In this document: positions 9,949 to 18,227 of the stretch, one piece after another
Position numbering within the stretch: the stretch's first letter is position 1
Layout of the letters: each line of letters begins with the position of its first letter
From: Fulvivirga lutea
Lineage (GTDB): Bacteria > Bacteroidota > Bacteroidia > Cytophagales > Cyclobacteriaceae
Reading direction: 5' to 3'
Assembly (NCBI RefSeq): GCF_017068455.1
Contig: NZ_CP070608.1
Location: forward strand, 1,593,488-1,657,487
DNA: 64,000 nucleotides
Position numbers and translations under genes: made by a program
The notes under the pieces: generated by a model
Told to the model about the DNA's origin: nothing
The model's input: the letters and a program-made list of their open reading frames with translations, nothing else
Database searches by the model: none

Positions 9949-11016
9949 ATGCACACTACAAAAATTACAGGAACAGGTTCTTACATACCTCAAATAACAA
10001 AGACAAACAGAGATTTTACGTGTAACGATTTTTACCTACATAATCAGGAAAAAATTGATAAAGACCCATTGGAGGTTATTGAAAAGTTTCAGCAGATTAC
10101 GGGAATTGAAGAGCGAAGATATGCCAATGAAGACATGAACGCCTCGTGCATTGGGGCCATCGCTGCCAAAGCAGCTATCGCTGAATCAGGCATAGATCCG
10201 GAATCGATAGATCAGATTATCGTAGCTCATAATTTTGGTGATGTAAATAAGCATTCTAATCAGACAGATGCTATGCCTTCGCTGGCATCCAGAGTAAAAC
10301 ACGAGCTTGGCATTAAAAACCCCAAATGCATTCCTTATGATATTTTATTTGGTTGCCCTGGTTGGGTGCAAGGCGTAATACAAGCGGATACTTATATAAA
10401 AGCAGGCGTAGCAAAGAAATGCCTTGTTATAGGCACCGAAACTTTATCGAGGGTGCTCGATCCTTATGATAGAGATAGCATGATATTTTCAGATGGAGCA
10501 GGAGCCTGCATTGTTGAGAAGGTGGAGCAGGATGGGTCAGGAATTTTATCGCACAGTACTCTGGCACATTGCGAGGAAGAAGTGGATTATTTGTACATGG
10601 GCAAATCAAATTTCCCAGAATCAGACCCGCGTGTACGTTATATAAAAATGTTGGGCAGAAAGGTGTATGAATATGCCATTACTCATGTACCTGCCGCTAT
10701 GAAGCATTGTTTAGATGAGGCCGGAGTGGGAATTGAAGAAGTAAAGAAAGTGTTTATCCATCAAGCTAATGAAAAGCTGGATGAGGGTATCATTAAACGT
10801 TTTTATAGGCTCTTTGGTCAGCGCGATTTACCCGAAGGCATCATGCCAATGAGTATTCATAAATTGGGTAATAGCTCTGTGGCTACTGTACCTACTTTAC
10901 TGGATTTGGTGAGAAAAGGTGAAATGGAAGGTCATCAGTTGAGTAAAGGAGATGTGATCATTCTTGCTTCTGTTGGGGCTGGGATGAATATAAATGCAGT
11001 GTGCTATAAGGTCTAA
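9949..11016 (+). CDS. 3-oxoacyl-ACP synthase III (KAS III) family condensing enzyme
   Basis: A 355-residue thiolase-fold enzyme of the FabH type, which condenses an acyl-CoA starter with malonyl-ACP. The full catalytic triad is present: Cys136 in FGCPGW, His271 in IHQANEK and Asn308 in KLGNSSVAT. The C-terminal glycine loop ILASVGAGM is normal. It is somewhat longer than housekeeping FabH (about 320-335), and the segment after the start (DFYLHNQEKIDKDP) is unlike E. coli FabH. It may therefore be a second KAS III with a special starter unit rather than the housekeeping copy. It is preceded by a permease gene on the same strand but separated by 97 nt with a perfect inverted repeat, and it stands alone. 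The exact substrate cannot be read from sequence. Confidence 0.88.
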   Translation: MHTTKITGTGSYIPQITKTNRDFTCNDFYLHNQEKIDKDPLEVIEKFQQITGIEERRYANEDMNASCIGAIAAKAAIAESGIDPESIDQIIVAHNFGDVNKHSNQTDAMPSLASRVKHELGIKNPKCIPYDILFGCPGWVQGVIQADTYIKAGVAKKCLVIGTETLSRVLDPYDRDSMIFSDGAGACIVEKVEQDGSGILSHSTLAHCEEEVDYLYMGKSNFPESDPRVRYIKMLGRKVYEYAITHVPAAMKHCLDEAGVGIEEVKKVFIHQANEKLDEGIIKRFYRLFGQRDLPEGIMPMSIHKLGNSSVATVPTLLDLVRKGEMEGHQLSKGDVIILASVGAGMNINAVCYKV

Positions 11017-11019
11017 ATT

Positions 11020-12915
11020 TTAAGGTACGTTTATAGTAATTCGTTTGTCAGGATATATTATTTCCTGCCCATGTGCTTTGGCCGGTACCCAGTCCGGCCC
11101 ATTGAGTATTAGTTTTTTACCAGCACTAATAAGTTTGCTGTCATCCGTACCCAATACGCGTACATTGTACGGTCGGTAATTATCATCCACATTAAACAGA
11201 AGTTCTATGCTCGTATCATAGCCTTTGGTTTCTTCTTCCTCAAAAAAGTTGTTCACGTAATTATTAAAGAATGTATCACCTTTTAACGGGTGAGGTATGA
11301 ATGTGGAAATATCATATGTGTAGGTTGAGCCGTCCTCAGAATAGCTTATTCCTTCTTTCAAGTACCCATTTACATAATACTCTTTATAGTGCAATTTGCC
11401 CGATTCATGATTGCCATAGCTAATACTATCTAACAATCCATCTTTATACTTTTCATAGTATTTTGTAATTCCATTCTCATGCCATTCTCTCAAATGTCCA
11501 TTGCCTTCATTCACTCGCTGAATACCGAACTCGTCCCATGCATTTAAAAGATAAGCTCTATCATTAAACCTCATTTCCCTTGCCATTTTTCCGTTAGGGT
11601 GAAAATACTCCCACTTACCTATGTTGTAATTGTCTTTCATCCTGCCAGCAGCTTCGTACGTATTTTCTTTGCTGTAAAAGAGAAAAATGCCTTCTCTTGC
11701 GTCTTTTTTATACATGCCTTTCATTTGAATTTCACCTGAAATATAATAGTCATACACCCAGCCATCCCAACGACCCAGACTGTCTTGTATTCCTACTCGG
11801 TAATAGTCGGCATTTATTACAGAACTAGGCTTCCAGTTTTCATCGTAATAGACGGTTACAGGTTCTTTTTCATTGCCTGAGGGTTGGTCTTCTTTTGGTT
11901 CTTTGCCTTCTAACCTCAATGGATGATTGAACTTTCCGGCATTTCTTAAATTTTGCCTTACAATTCCAATGCTGTCATGATAGATGTAAGACTCACGTTC
12001 AATACCTGTGATAAAATATCTTATTTCATTTTTTCTAAATGATTGTAATCTTCTAATTAAATCAATATCCTCTTCAATGGATGGTGGCATGTTTTGAAGG
12101 GAATCGAAATGATAAACTAGACTATCCCATTTAGTGTCTAACTTTTTTAGGCTTTCAGCAAACTTATAGTCGTCAGAAAAAGATTCATTGTACGTGTCTA
12201 CTGTTTTATCATCGATGTTAATAAAATGCTGAAAAGCTTTAAAATATTTTACCTGGTAATCAGGCAAGTTGGGGATTATTAGAAACACAAGAAATGATGC
12301 TGCAAAGGTGATACCTGCAATTTTTGGAAAATGTATTTCGTGAAGTACTAAAAATAGTACACCTAAGACAATGCCTGAAATGGCACCGCCTATGTGAGCC
12401 GCATTATCGAAAAATAATTTAGAGCCAATAAAAGTGATCACTATCAGGTAGATTATAAAGCTAACTATTGATGTTCTGATGAGTTTTTTATCTTGCCAGT
12501 TAGATTTTAATGAAAGGATCAGTTCAAAACCATATAATCCAAAAATGGCTCCGCTGGCACCCATGCTAAACACAAACAAATTATAGTACGAACTGGCAGA
12601 GCTGGCCAGAATTCCGCAGGTGAGATAAACAATACTAAATAATAGACTACCAACTTGAAGCTCAACGTTTCTACCAATAGAATACAATGCAAACAGGTTA
12701 AACCCTAAATGAAAGATATTGTAGTGAATAAATGTTGACGAGAATAATCGCCAATATTGGCCATCTAAGGTGAATGGAGTAAAATTAACACCCCAATTGA
12801 GTGCAGAAATTGGGTCGTTGAGGTCAATATTTTTCCAGAGTTGAACTAAGAAAATTGATACATTCAAAAATATCAATACATAGGTGGCCAGAGGAAAATG
12901 TTTGCCTGTTTTCAT
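11020..12915 (-). CDS. Rhomboid protease fused to MORN-type repeats and a TonB-C-like tail
   Basis: A 631-residue three-part protein. Residues ~1-225 are a rhomboid intramembrane serine protease with about six helices; the dyad is visible as Ser121 in GASGAIFG and His174 in AHIGGAISG. A hydrophilic linker (~225-355) follows. Residues ~370-540 hold MORN/YwqK-type repeats (IGKWEYFHPNGKMARE is the clearest). The last ~70 residues resemble a TonB C-terminal domain: a beta strand with FNVDDNYRPYNVRVLG, then PDWVPAKAHGQEI and a final ITINVP strand. Rhomboids cut transmembrane helices of substrates; the tail could recruit an envelope partner. The gene ends 3 nt from the convergent ketoacyl synthase. 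The rhomboid call is firm, the TonB-C call tentative. Confidence 0.87.
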   Translation of the reverse strand: MKTGKHFPLATYVLIFLNVSIFLVQLWKNIDLNDPISALNWGVNFTPFTLDGQYWRLFSSTFIHYNIFHLGFNLFALYSIGRNVELQVGSLLFSIVYLTCGILASSASSYYNLFVFSMGASGAIFGLYGFELILSLKSNWQDKKLIRTSIVSFIIYLIVITFIGSKLFFDNAAHIGGAISGIVLGVLFLVLHEIHFPKIAGITFAASFLVFLIIPNLPDYQVKYFKAFQHFINIDDKTVDTYNESFSDDYKFAESLKKLDTKWDSLVYHFDSLQNMPPSIEEDIDLIRRLQSFRKNEIRYFITGIERESYIYHDSIGIVRQNLRNAGKFNHPLRLEGKEPKEDQPSGNEKEPVTVYYDENWKPSSVINADYYRVGIQDSLGRWDGWVYDYYISGEIQMKGMYKKDAREGIFLFYSKENTYEAAGRMKDNYNIGKWEYFHPNGKMAREMRFNDRAYLLNAWDEFGIQRVNEGNGHLREWHENGITKYYEKYKDGLLDSISYGNHESGKLHYKEYYVNGYLKEGISYSEDGSTYTYDISTFIPHPLKGDTFFNNYVNNFFEEEETKGYDTSIELLFNVDDNYRPYNVRVLGTDDSKLISAGKKLILNGPDWVPAKAHGQEIIYPDKRITINVP

Positions 12916-12932
12916 CCACTTAAACTTACAAA

Positions 12933-12964
12933 TTCGTTACAATAATTGACTAATCATATATTTG
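12933..12964 (+). promoter_or_regulatory. Probable promoter of the TldD-like pair
   Basis: TATATTTG at 12957-12964 is an exact match to the Bacteroidota -7 box TAnnTTTG. A one-mismatch -33 element, TTCG (12933-12936), lies 20 nt upstream. Transcription would start near 12971, giving a leader of about 24 nt to the ATG at 12995. Confidence 0.5.
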
Positions 12965-12994
12965 CGGATTATATAGTTAGAAATGGGCGTAGAG

Positions 12995-14665
12995 ATGAAT
13001 AAAATTTTACTATCGGTACTTTTAATATTTTGTGGAACTTCAGTTTTTTCACAAGATACTTTGCTAACTATTTTAGAAGAAGAGTTAGAGCGCGAGTTTA
13101 AAGTATTATCAAAAGCAGAGGTACCTGTTTACTACATGGATTACCGCGTAGAGGATGAAACTGCATTAACCATTACAAGTAGTTTTGGCAGTTTGATGGA
13201 TGAGTCTAATGCAAGAATGAGGGTATTACAACCAACTTTAAGAGTTGGAAATTATAAATTAGATAATACCAGAGAGTTAGCTAACTATTATGGTGGAGGC
13301 TATTTTGGCGCAAATCAGGCACAGTACCTGCCAATCAACAATAATTCAAAAGCAATAAAGCAAGTTCTTTGGAGAGTGACCGACTTCGCATATAACAATG
13401 CAAAAGAGCGCTTTCAGGAAGTAAAGAACTCAGATATAAAGAATGAAATTGATGACTTCAGTAAAGAGAAGCCAACTAAATATTATGAACCTCCTGCCTT
13501 AGGCAGCCTAGACGAATCTTATTGGAAAAATACAGCTAAGAAACTGTCAGCACAATTTTTAGGAGATTCAAAAATAATTTCAGGTACAGTTACCATTAGC
13601 GGGTCATTTTCCCGAAAATATTTTGTTTCCTCCGAAGGCGCCTCAGTAGTTCAAAATTTCAATTTCATTCAAGTTTTTGTTAGCGGAGAAGTAGTGAATG
13701 AAGATGGTGAAATTGCTTCATTGTATAATTCTTATACAGCTTCGAACGAAAAAGGATTACCATCTTTTGATACTTTGATGGCAGAAACAAAAAGTCTCGT
13801 AGAAAACCTGCAAAAATTAAAAGAGGCACCATTTGCAGAACCATATACAGGGCCAGCTATTTTGCATCCGAGAGTATCTGCCGTATTCTTTCACGAAATA
13901 TTCGGGCACAGAATTGAAGGACACCGCTTAAAAAGTGAGCAAGACGGTCAGACATTTAAAGAAAAAGTAGGCTCACAAATTCTACCTGATTTTATAAGTA
14001 TTTATTCAGACCCAACGCTTAAAAACGTGGAAGGGATAGAACTGTCGGGTAACTATAAAGTAGATGATCAGGGCATTGAATCGCGGAGGGTGGAGATTGT
14101 TAAAAATGGGAAATTACAGAACTTTTTAATGTCACGTTCGCCCATTGAACAATTCTCGAATTCTAACGGGCATGGCAGGTCACAAATTGGAGCAGACCCG
14201 GTAGCAAGGCAATCGAATTTAATAATTGAAACAACCAGTAACATATCAGATGACAAGCTTAGAAAGCAACTGATAGAAGAGTGCAAAAAACAAAATAAAC
14301 CTTATGGGTATTACTTTGAAGACGTAACGGGCGGGTTTACACAAACATCTCGTTACGCTACCAACGCATTTAACATTATGCCTACATTGGTATATCGCGT
14401 TTATGCCGATGGCCGACCTGATGAGTTGGTAAAAGGGGTAGATTTAATAGGCACACCACTGGCCATGTTTGCCGAGATTATGCAAGCAGGAAAATCCATT
14501 GATGTATTTAATGGCATATGTGGTGCTGAATCAGGCAATATACCTGTAAGTGCAGTGGCTCCTGCTATATTGGTTCGAAGAATTGAAACACAGAAGAAGC
14601 CAATTGTTGATATAAAGGCCGAGGAGCCAATTCTTGCCAGCCCATTATTAAATAAGAAGAACTGA
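12995..14665 (+). CDS. Exported TldD/PmbA-family metalloprotease (active subunit)
   Basis: A 556-residue TldD-like peptidase with an N-terminal signal peptide (MNKILLSVLLIFCGTSVFSQ). The zinc site is intact: HExxxH at 300-305 (HEIFGH), and the third ligand Cys509 in GICGAESG, corresponding to the known TldD cysteine. Classical TldD/TldE act in the cytoplasm on unfolded peptides, antitoxins and RiPP precursors, so a signal peptide makes this a periplasmic version by inference. The ATG at 12983 is 12 nt upstream in frame; I prefer 12995 because the signal peptide then begins MNK. The next gene, 11 nt downstream, encodes its degenerate homologue, as expected for a TldD/TldE heteromer. Confidence 0.88.
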   Translation: MNKILLSVLLIFCGTSVFSQDTLLTILEEELEREFKVLSKAEVPVYYMDYRVEDETALTITSSFGSLMDESNARMRVLQPTLRVGNYKLDNTRELANYYGGGYFGANQAQYLPINNNSKAIKQVLWRVTDFAYNNAKERFQEVKNSDIKNEIDDFSKEKPTKYYEPPALGSLDESYWKNTAKKLSAQFLGDSKIISGTVTISGSFSRKYFVSSEGASVVQNFNFIQVFVSGEVVNEDGEIASLYNSYTASNEKGLPSFDTLMAETKSLVENLQKLKEAPFAEPYTGPAILHPRVSAVFFHEIFGHRIEGHRLKSEQDGQTFKEKVGSQILPDFISIYSDPTLKNVEGIELSGNYKVDDQGIESRRVEIVKNGKLQNFLMSRSPIEQFSNSNGHGRSQIGADPVARQSNLIIETTSNISDDKLRKQLIEECKKQNKPYGYYFEDVTGGFTQTSRYATNAFNIMPTLVYRVYADGRPDELVKGVDLIGTPLAMFAEIMQAGKSIDVFNGICGAESGNIPVSAVAPAILVRRIETQKKPIVDIKAEEPILASPLLNKKN

Positions 14666-14676
14666 AAAATAGGACA

Positions 14677-16299
14677 ATGAAATATTTCATTTTAATCGTA
14701 CTTACAAGCATCACAGTATCTTCATATTCTCAGCAGGTTGACAGTCTAAAACTTGCCATGCAAGATGAGTTGGCAAGAAGTATCAAAGAACTCGACCACA
14801 AGGAATATGGTGCTCCATTTTACATTGCCTATGATGTGAATGACTATACCAATACCATTGTTAGTGCTTCTTTTGGAGGATTGATTAATTCGAACCAATT
14901 CAAGCAGAGGAATATTAACGCGAGAGTTTTGGTAGGCGATTATGAATTTAATGATGAAAGTTTTTCTGCCGATAACGTAGAGCCGCATTATTCAGCTGAT
15001 GATATGTTATTGCCTGTGGATAATGATTATCATGGAATAAGAAGATCGCTATGGTCTGTAACAGATAAAATTTTTAAAACGGCAGGCGAAGTATTTGTAG
15101 CTCATAAACAAGACTTAAAGGATAAGAAAAAGAAAATTAGTGAGGTGCCTCATTTAAAATTTGGTAAACAAGAGGCCGTTAAGATTACCACCAAATCAGA
15201 TCGAATAACCATAGAAAAATCGGAGCTCGAATCTCAGATTTTATCCATTTCACGCGAGTTTCTCAAATACCCCGAAATAAGTGTTTCTAGCGTTGTACTT
15301 AATCTGTATGAAGGGAAAAACTATTTTATAAATACCGAGGGCACAGATGTTTATGAAGAACAGACCATTGTTACTTTAGTTATGTCATGCGCCTATCAAA
15401 ATGAAGAAGGTGAATATTTTTATGATCAGAAAAAATACTTGTCTAAATCTCCTAAGCAATTATTTACCGATACAGACTTTAGCTCGGAAGTAAAGGAAAT
15501 GAGTGAGCTTGTATTGACTTTAAAAGATGCTCCAGTTTTTGAAGATAGTTACGAAGGGCCAGTGATTTTTATGGAATCAGCCGTGCCGGCTTTATTTAGT
15601 TCTATTATACCTCAGTTTGTGCCTAAGCCTTTAGAGGAGGAAGACAATTTTTATGGCTACAGTGCATCTACATCTTTAGAAAGAAAAATTGGCAAGCAAG
15701 AATTTTCTAAAAGTCTGTCGCTCACACTTAAGCCATCATTAACAGAATACAAAGACATGCAATTATTAGGATCTTATTCAATTGATAATGAAGGAGTTAA
15801 GCCTGACGATGAAATTGTGCTTGTAAAAAAAGGCGTAGTAAACGATTTAATGGTAAGTAGAAACTATACCGGTAAAGAGTTTCAACCAAATGGAACTTCA
15901 AGTAGTCAGGGAGTTCTTCATATTGAAATTGATAATACTGTAGAAGGTACCGATGATTTGCAACAGCTTATGTTGAAAAAGATTAATGATGAAGATCTGA
16001 CTTATGGATTAATAATTACTAAATTTTTTAATGATCAGTTCTTTCATGTAAAAAAAGTATTGCCAAATGGTGAAACCGAATATTATCGTAACGCCAGATT
16101 AATGGATTTTGATAAAAAGTCACTTAGAAAAATAGTTGCTGCCAGCCAGGAAGAAACTGTAACAAACGAGACAAACCTGAACTCTTACATTGCACCAAAG
16201 GCCGTGTTAATTGATGACGTTGAAATTGAGCCGGCAAGAATACCGAAACCTAAGAAAAAACCGGCTTTGGTAGAGAGCCCCTTGCATTCTATCAACTAA
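14677..16299 (+). CDS. Exported TldE/PmbA-like partner lacking the zinc site
   Basis: A 540-residue homologue of the preceding protein, with its own signal peptide (MKYFILIVLTSITVSSYSQ). It aligns along its length: EGPVIF matches the partner's TGPAIL, and LLGSYSIDNEGV matches LSGNYKVDDQGI. Where the partner has HEIFGH, this protein reads ALFSSIIPQF, with no histidine, and the late cysteine motif is missing too. It is thus the non-catalytic subunit, like TldE (PmbA) in E. coli, where TldD and TldE work together and the protein gates access to the active site. The C-terminus is proline/lysine-rich (PKPKKKPA). It is 11 nt behind the TldD-like gene, so they are certainly co-transcribed, and it ends 3 nt before the stop of the convergent membrane-protein gene. 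Confidence 0.84.
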   Translation: MKYFILIVLTSITVSSYSQQVDSLKLAMQDELARSIKELDHKEYGAPFYIAYDVNDYTNTIVSASFGGLINSNQFKQRNINARVLVGDYEFNDESFSADNVEPHYSADDMLLPVDNDYHGIRRSLWSVTDKIFKTAGEVFVAHKQDLKDKKKKISEVPHLKFGKQEAVKITTKSDRITIEKSELESQILSISREFLKYPEISVSSVVLNLYEGKNYFINTEGTDVYEEQTIVTLVMSCAYQNEEGEYFYDQKKYLSKSPKQLFTDTDFSSEVKEMSELVLTLKDAPVFEDSYEGPVIFMESAVPALFSSIIPQFVPKPLEEEDNFYGYSASTSLERKIGKQEFSKSLSLTLKPSLTEYKDMQLLGSYSIDNEGVKPDDEIVLVKKGVVNDLMVSRNYTGKEFQPNGTSSSQGVLHIEIDNTVEGTDDLQQLMLKKINDEDLTYGLIITKFFNDQFFHVKKVLPNGETEYYRNARLMDFDKKSLRKIVAASQEETVTNETNLNSYIAPKAVLIDDVEIEPARIPKPKKKPALVESPLHSIN

Positions 16300-16302
16300 A
16301 GG

Positions 16303-16866
16303 CTATTCGTCATGCAACGTTTTCTTTAACTTTTTCAGTTCGTTATACTTATTCACATACCATTTGTGTTCCCATGTACTGGCGTAAAGTACAAAGGCAA
16401 AAACTCCAATAAGTATGAGCGTAAAGCTTAGGTTTTCGAAACCTTTCGTAAATACGGTTAACGTGGCAATTACCACAAAATAGTATTGCATGGTTTTCGA
16501 CATTCTCACCACATAACGGGCATCGGACAAGCCATGCTCTAAATCGCCCTGAATGCTTCGGTCAAATTTATCTTTTCCTGATAACCTCTGGCTTCTGAAG
16601 TAGAGGATTATTGCAGCCGTTGCCAACATGAATACTGCCATAACCAAATCGAGAATAAGATCTTTTCCTTTTACAAAGTGGGCAATAATAATGGCTGATC
16701 CAGCTAGCAGGTTAGTACCAACCAATATATACTCCATGAACTTGGCTTTATGTATGGCGCCTTTCTTCTTACTCGTAATAATAGAATGCAACGCGCTTTC
16801 GTCTATCGTGTACATAGTCTTCTTGTTTTGTTCGTCCCAAACTTTTTTTAATTCATCAAACTCCAT
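16303..16866 (-). CDS. Membrane protein coupled to an ECF sigma factor, possible anti-sigma
   Basis: A 187-residue protein starting MEFDELKKVWDEQNKK at the ATG at 16866, 11 nt inside the sigma-factor gene; an in-frame ATG at 16875 would also work. The frame stays open to 17019, but that part lies inside the sigma gene and is a shadow. The cytoplasmic N-terminus (~1-40) precedes two helices (~45-62, ~68-85) and two more (~123-140, ~147-162), then a basic tail. No FecR or zinc anti-sigma domain is seen. The overlap with a sigma gene and a soluble N-terminal stretch before the helices are what one expects of an anti-sigma factor, but this is inferred from context. Confidence 0.7.
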   Translation of the reverse strand: MEFDELKKVWDEQNKKTMYTIDESALHSIITSKKKGAIHKAKFMEYILVGTNLLAGSAIIIAHFVKGKDLILDLVMAVFMLATAAIILYFRSQRLSGKDKFDRSIQGDLEHGLSDARYVVRMSKTMQYYFVVIATLTVFTKGFENLSFTLILIGVFAFVLYASTWEHKWYVNKYNELKKLKKTLHDE

Positions 16867-17359
16867 GATTCTCATAAGTTTTTGACCTTTCGACCAGGTG
16901 ATTTTTAATTCGATAGATTTTGACTCCCACGTTTGATTCAGAAATACCAACCATTTCAGCCATTTCTTTGTAGCTGTAACCATCAAGTAAGAGCAAAGCA
17001 AGGGATTTATCAATCTCATTCATCTGTGCTATTTGATAGTAAAGCCAGTCCAATCGTTCGTCATGATTATCGGGCTTGTATTCCAATAAATGAGCCGACT
17101 TGTCAATATCCTGCTTACCATTAGAATTCCTTTTCTCTTTTTTAGACCATCTGATGGCCGTGTTAAAAGCTATTCTGTACAGCCAGGTACTCACTGCAGA
17201 CTCACCTCTGAAATTCGGGATGCTCTTCCAAACCTGAATAGCAATTTCTTGGAACAGGTCGTTGGCATCGTCATTATTTAAAGTGTAAGCGCGCACCACC
17301 TTAAATAATAAAGCCCGGTAATCTTTTATCCACGAATTAAAAGTTTCCTGTTGATTCAA
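16856..17359 (-). CDS. ECF-type RNA polymerase sigma factor
   Basis: A 167-residue sigma-70 family ECF factor. Region 2 is seen at about 10-75 (DDANDLFQEIAIQVWKSI, then GESAVSTWLYRIAFNTAIRW), and region 4 at about 110-160, with helix-turn-helix YSYKEMAEMVGISESNVGVK. It lacks the adjacent FecR gene found in the second sigma system at 24-25 kb, and instead overlaps a four-helix membrane protein by 11 nt. It should direct transcription of a small regulon in response to an envelope signal. The upstream 168-nt gap is shared with the divergent TerB-like gene; I saw no exact -7 box for either there. Confidence 0.93.
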   Translation of the reverse strand: MNQQETFNSWIKDYRALLFKVVRAYTLNNDDANDLFQEIAIQVWKSIPNFRGESAVSTWLYRIAFNTAIRWSKKEKRNSNGKQDIDKSAHLLEYKPDNHDERLDWLYYQIAQMNEIDKSLALLLLDGYSYKEMAEMVGISESNVGVKIYRIKNHLVERSKTYENHGV

Positions 17360-17527
17360 AAGGTTTTTTCTTTTAAGTCTTTGATACAGTAGTAACCTGA
17401 TGCGGGCATATTATTACAAATAATGAATAAAAAAATTATAATTCGTTGATAGTCAGTAAATAGACTGGCAATAATTTGCAAATACTAAAGAAAGGTATCA
17501 ATTTTATTTATTATAAGTTGGCGAAAA

Positions 17528-18220
17528 ATGGATAGTACTAATCATTTAAAGAATTTGGTGGTTCTTGCTTACTCCGATGGAGTTTTCGAAGAATCAGAAT
17601 TACATAATTTGCGAAATGCCGCAAAAGAATTGGGTGTACCAATAGAGCAACTAGATAAATGGATTGCCGATGCCGATAACATTGTGCTTACGTTACCTGA
17701 AGATAATGCTGAAAGGGAAAAGCAATTAATCAGCATGATTAAAATGTCCACAGCAGATGGGTATTTCTCACAGGATGAATATGATTTGTGCCTTAGAATA
17801 GCAGAAAAGCTAGGGTATGATGGGCTTGGACAGGCATTGAATTTCTGCATGAATGAATCCAATTTAAAGAACCTGATTGCTTTGGCAAGTGCCGATGGTA
17901 AAATTGATGATTCTGAAATGGCTGTAATTGAGGAGGCCGCTGAAAATGCCGGAGTGGACAAAGCTCGACTTGCAGAAATGCTGGCAATGGGTAGCGAGTT
18001 TGTACATGTTATTCCCGAACTAGAAGAGGACAGGGAAACGCAATTAATTCAAATGTTAAGTCTGGCTATTGCCGATGGGGAATTTACCGCAGATGAGTAT
18101 CAACTTTGCAAAACTGTGGCTGAGCGTCTTGGTTTTACTCAGACAGAGTTGGATATGATTATTAAGCTTTCCTTTCAAGGTAAAATTGAGCTTGACGGAA
18201 TTCGTGAAGTAGACGAGTAG
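17528..18220 (+). CDS. Tandem TerB-like domain protein
   Basis: A 230-residue acidic cytoplasmic protein with two copies of a ~110-residue helical TerB-like domain. The copies align well: NLVVLAYSDGVFEESEL (near 8) with NLIALASADGKIDDSEM (near 119), and MSTADGYFSQDEYDLC (near 77) with LAIADGEFTADEYQLC (near 182). Each half has paired acidic DG-x-x-D/E loops that could bind metal ions, as in tellurite-resistance TerB. No other ter genes are present, so a role in tellurite resistance is not supported. The job is unknown; TerB-like folds often act as adaptor or metal-sensing modules. It stands alone and ends 7 nt from the stop of the convergent plug-domain gene. Confidence 0.75.
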   Translation: MDSTNHLKNLVVLAYSDGVFEESELHNLRNAAKELGVPIEQLDKWIADADNIVLTLPEDNAEREKQLISMIKMSTADGYFSQDEYDLCLRIAEKLGYDGLGQALNFCMNESNLKNLIALASADGKIDDSEMAVIEEAAENAGVDKARLAEMLAMGSEFVHVIPELEEDRETQLIQMLSLAIADGEFTADEYQLCKTVAERLGFTQTELDMIIKLSFQGKIELDGIREVDE

Positions 18221-18227
18221 CAGAATT

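Noticed and set aside
16867-17019. N-terminal extension of the membrane protein next to the ECF sigma factor
   Set aside because: It lies within the sigma-factor gene in another frame and lacks family-like content; the ATG at 16866 gives a normal short overlap.
17528-18220. Tellurite-resistance role for the TerB-like protein
   Set aside because: No terC, terD or related genes are present; the fold alone does not show the function.
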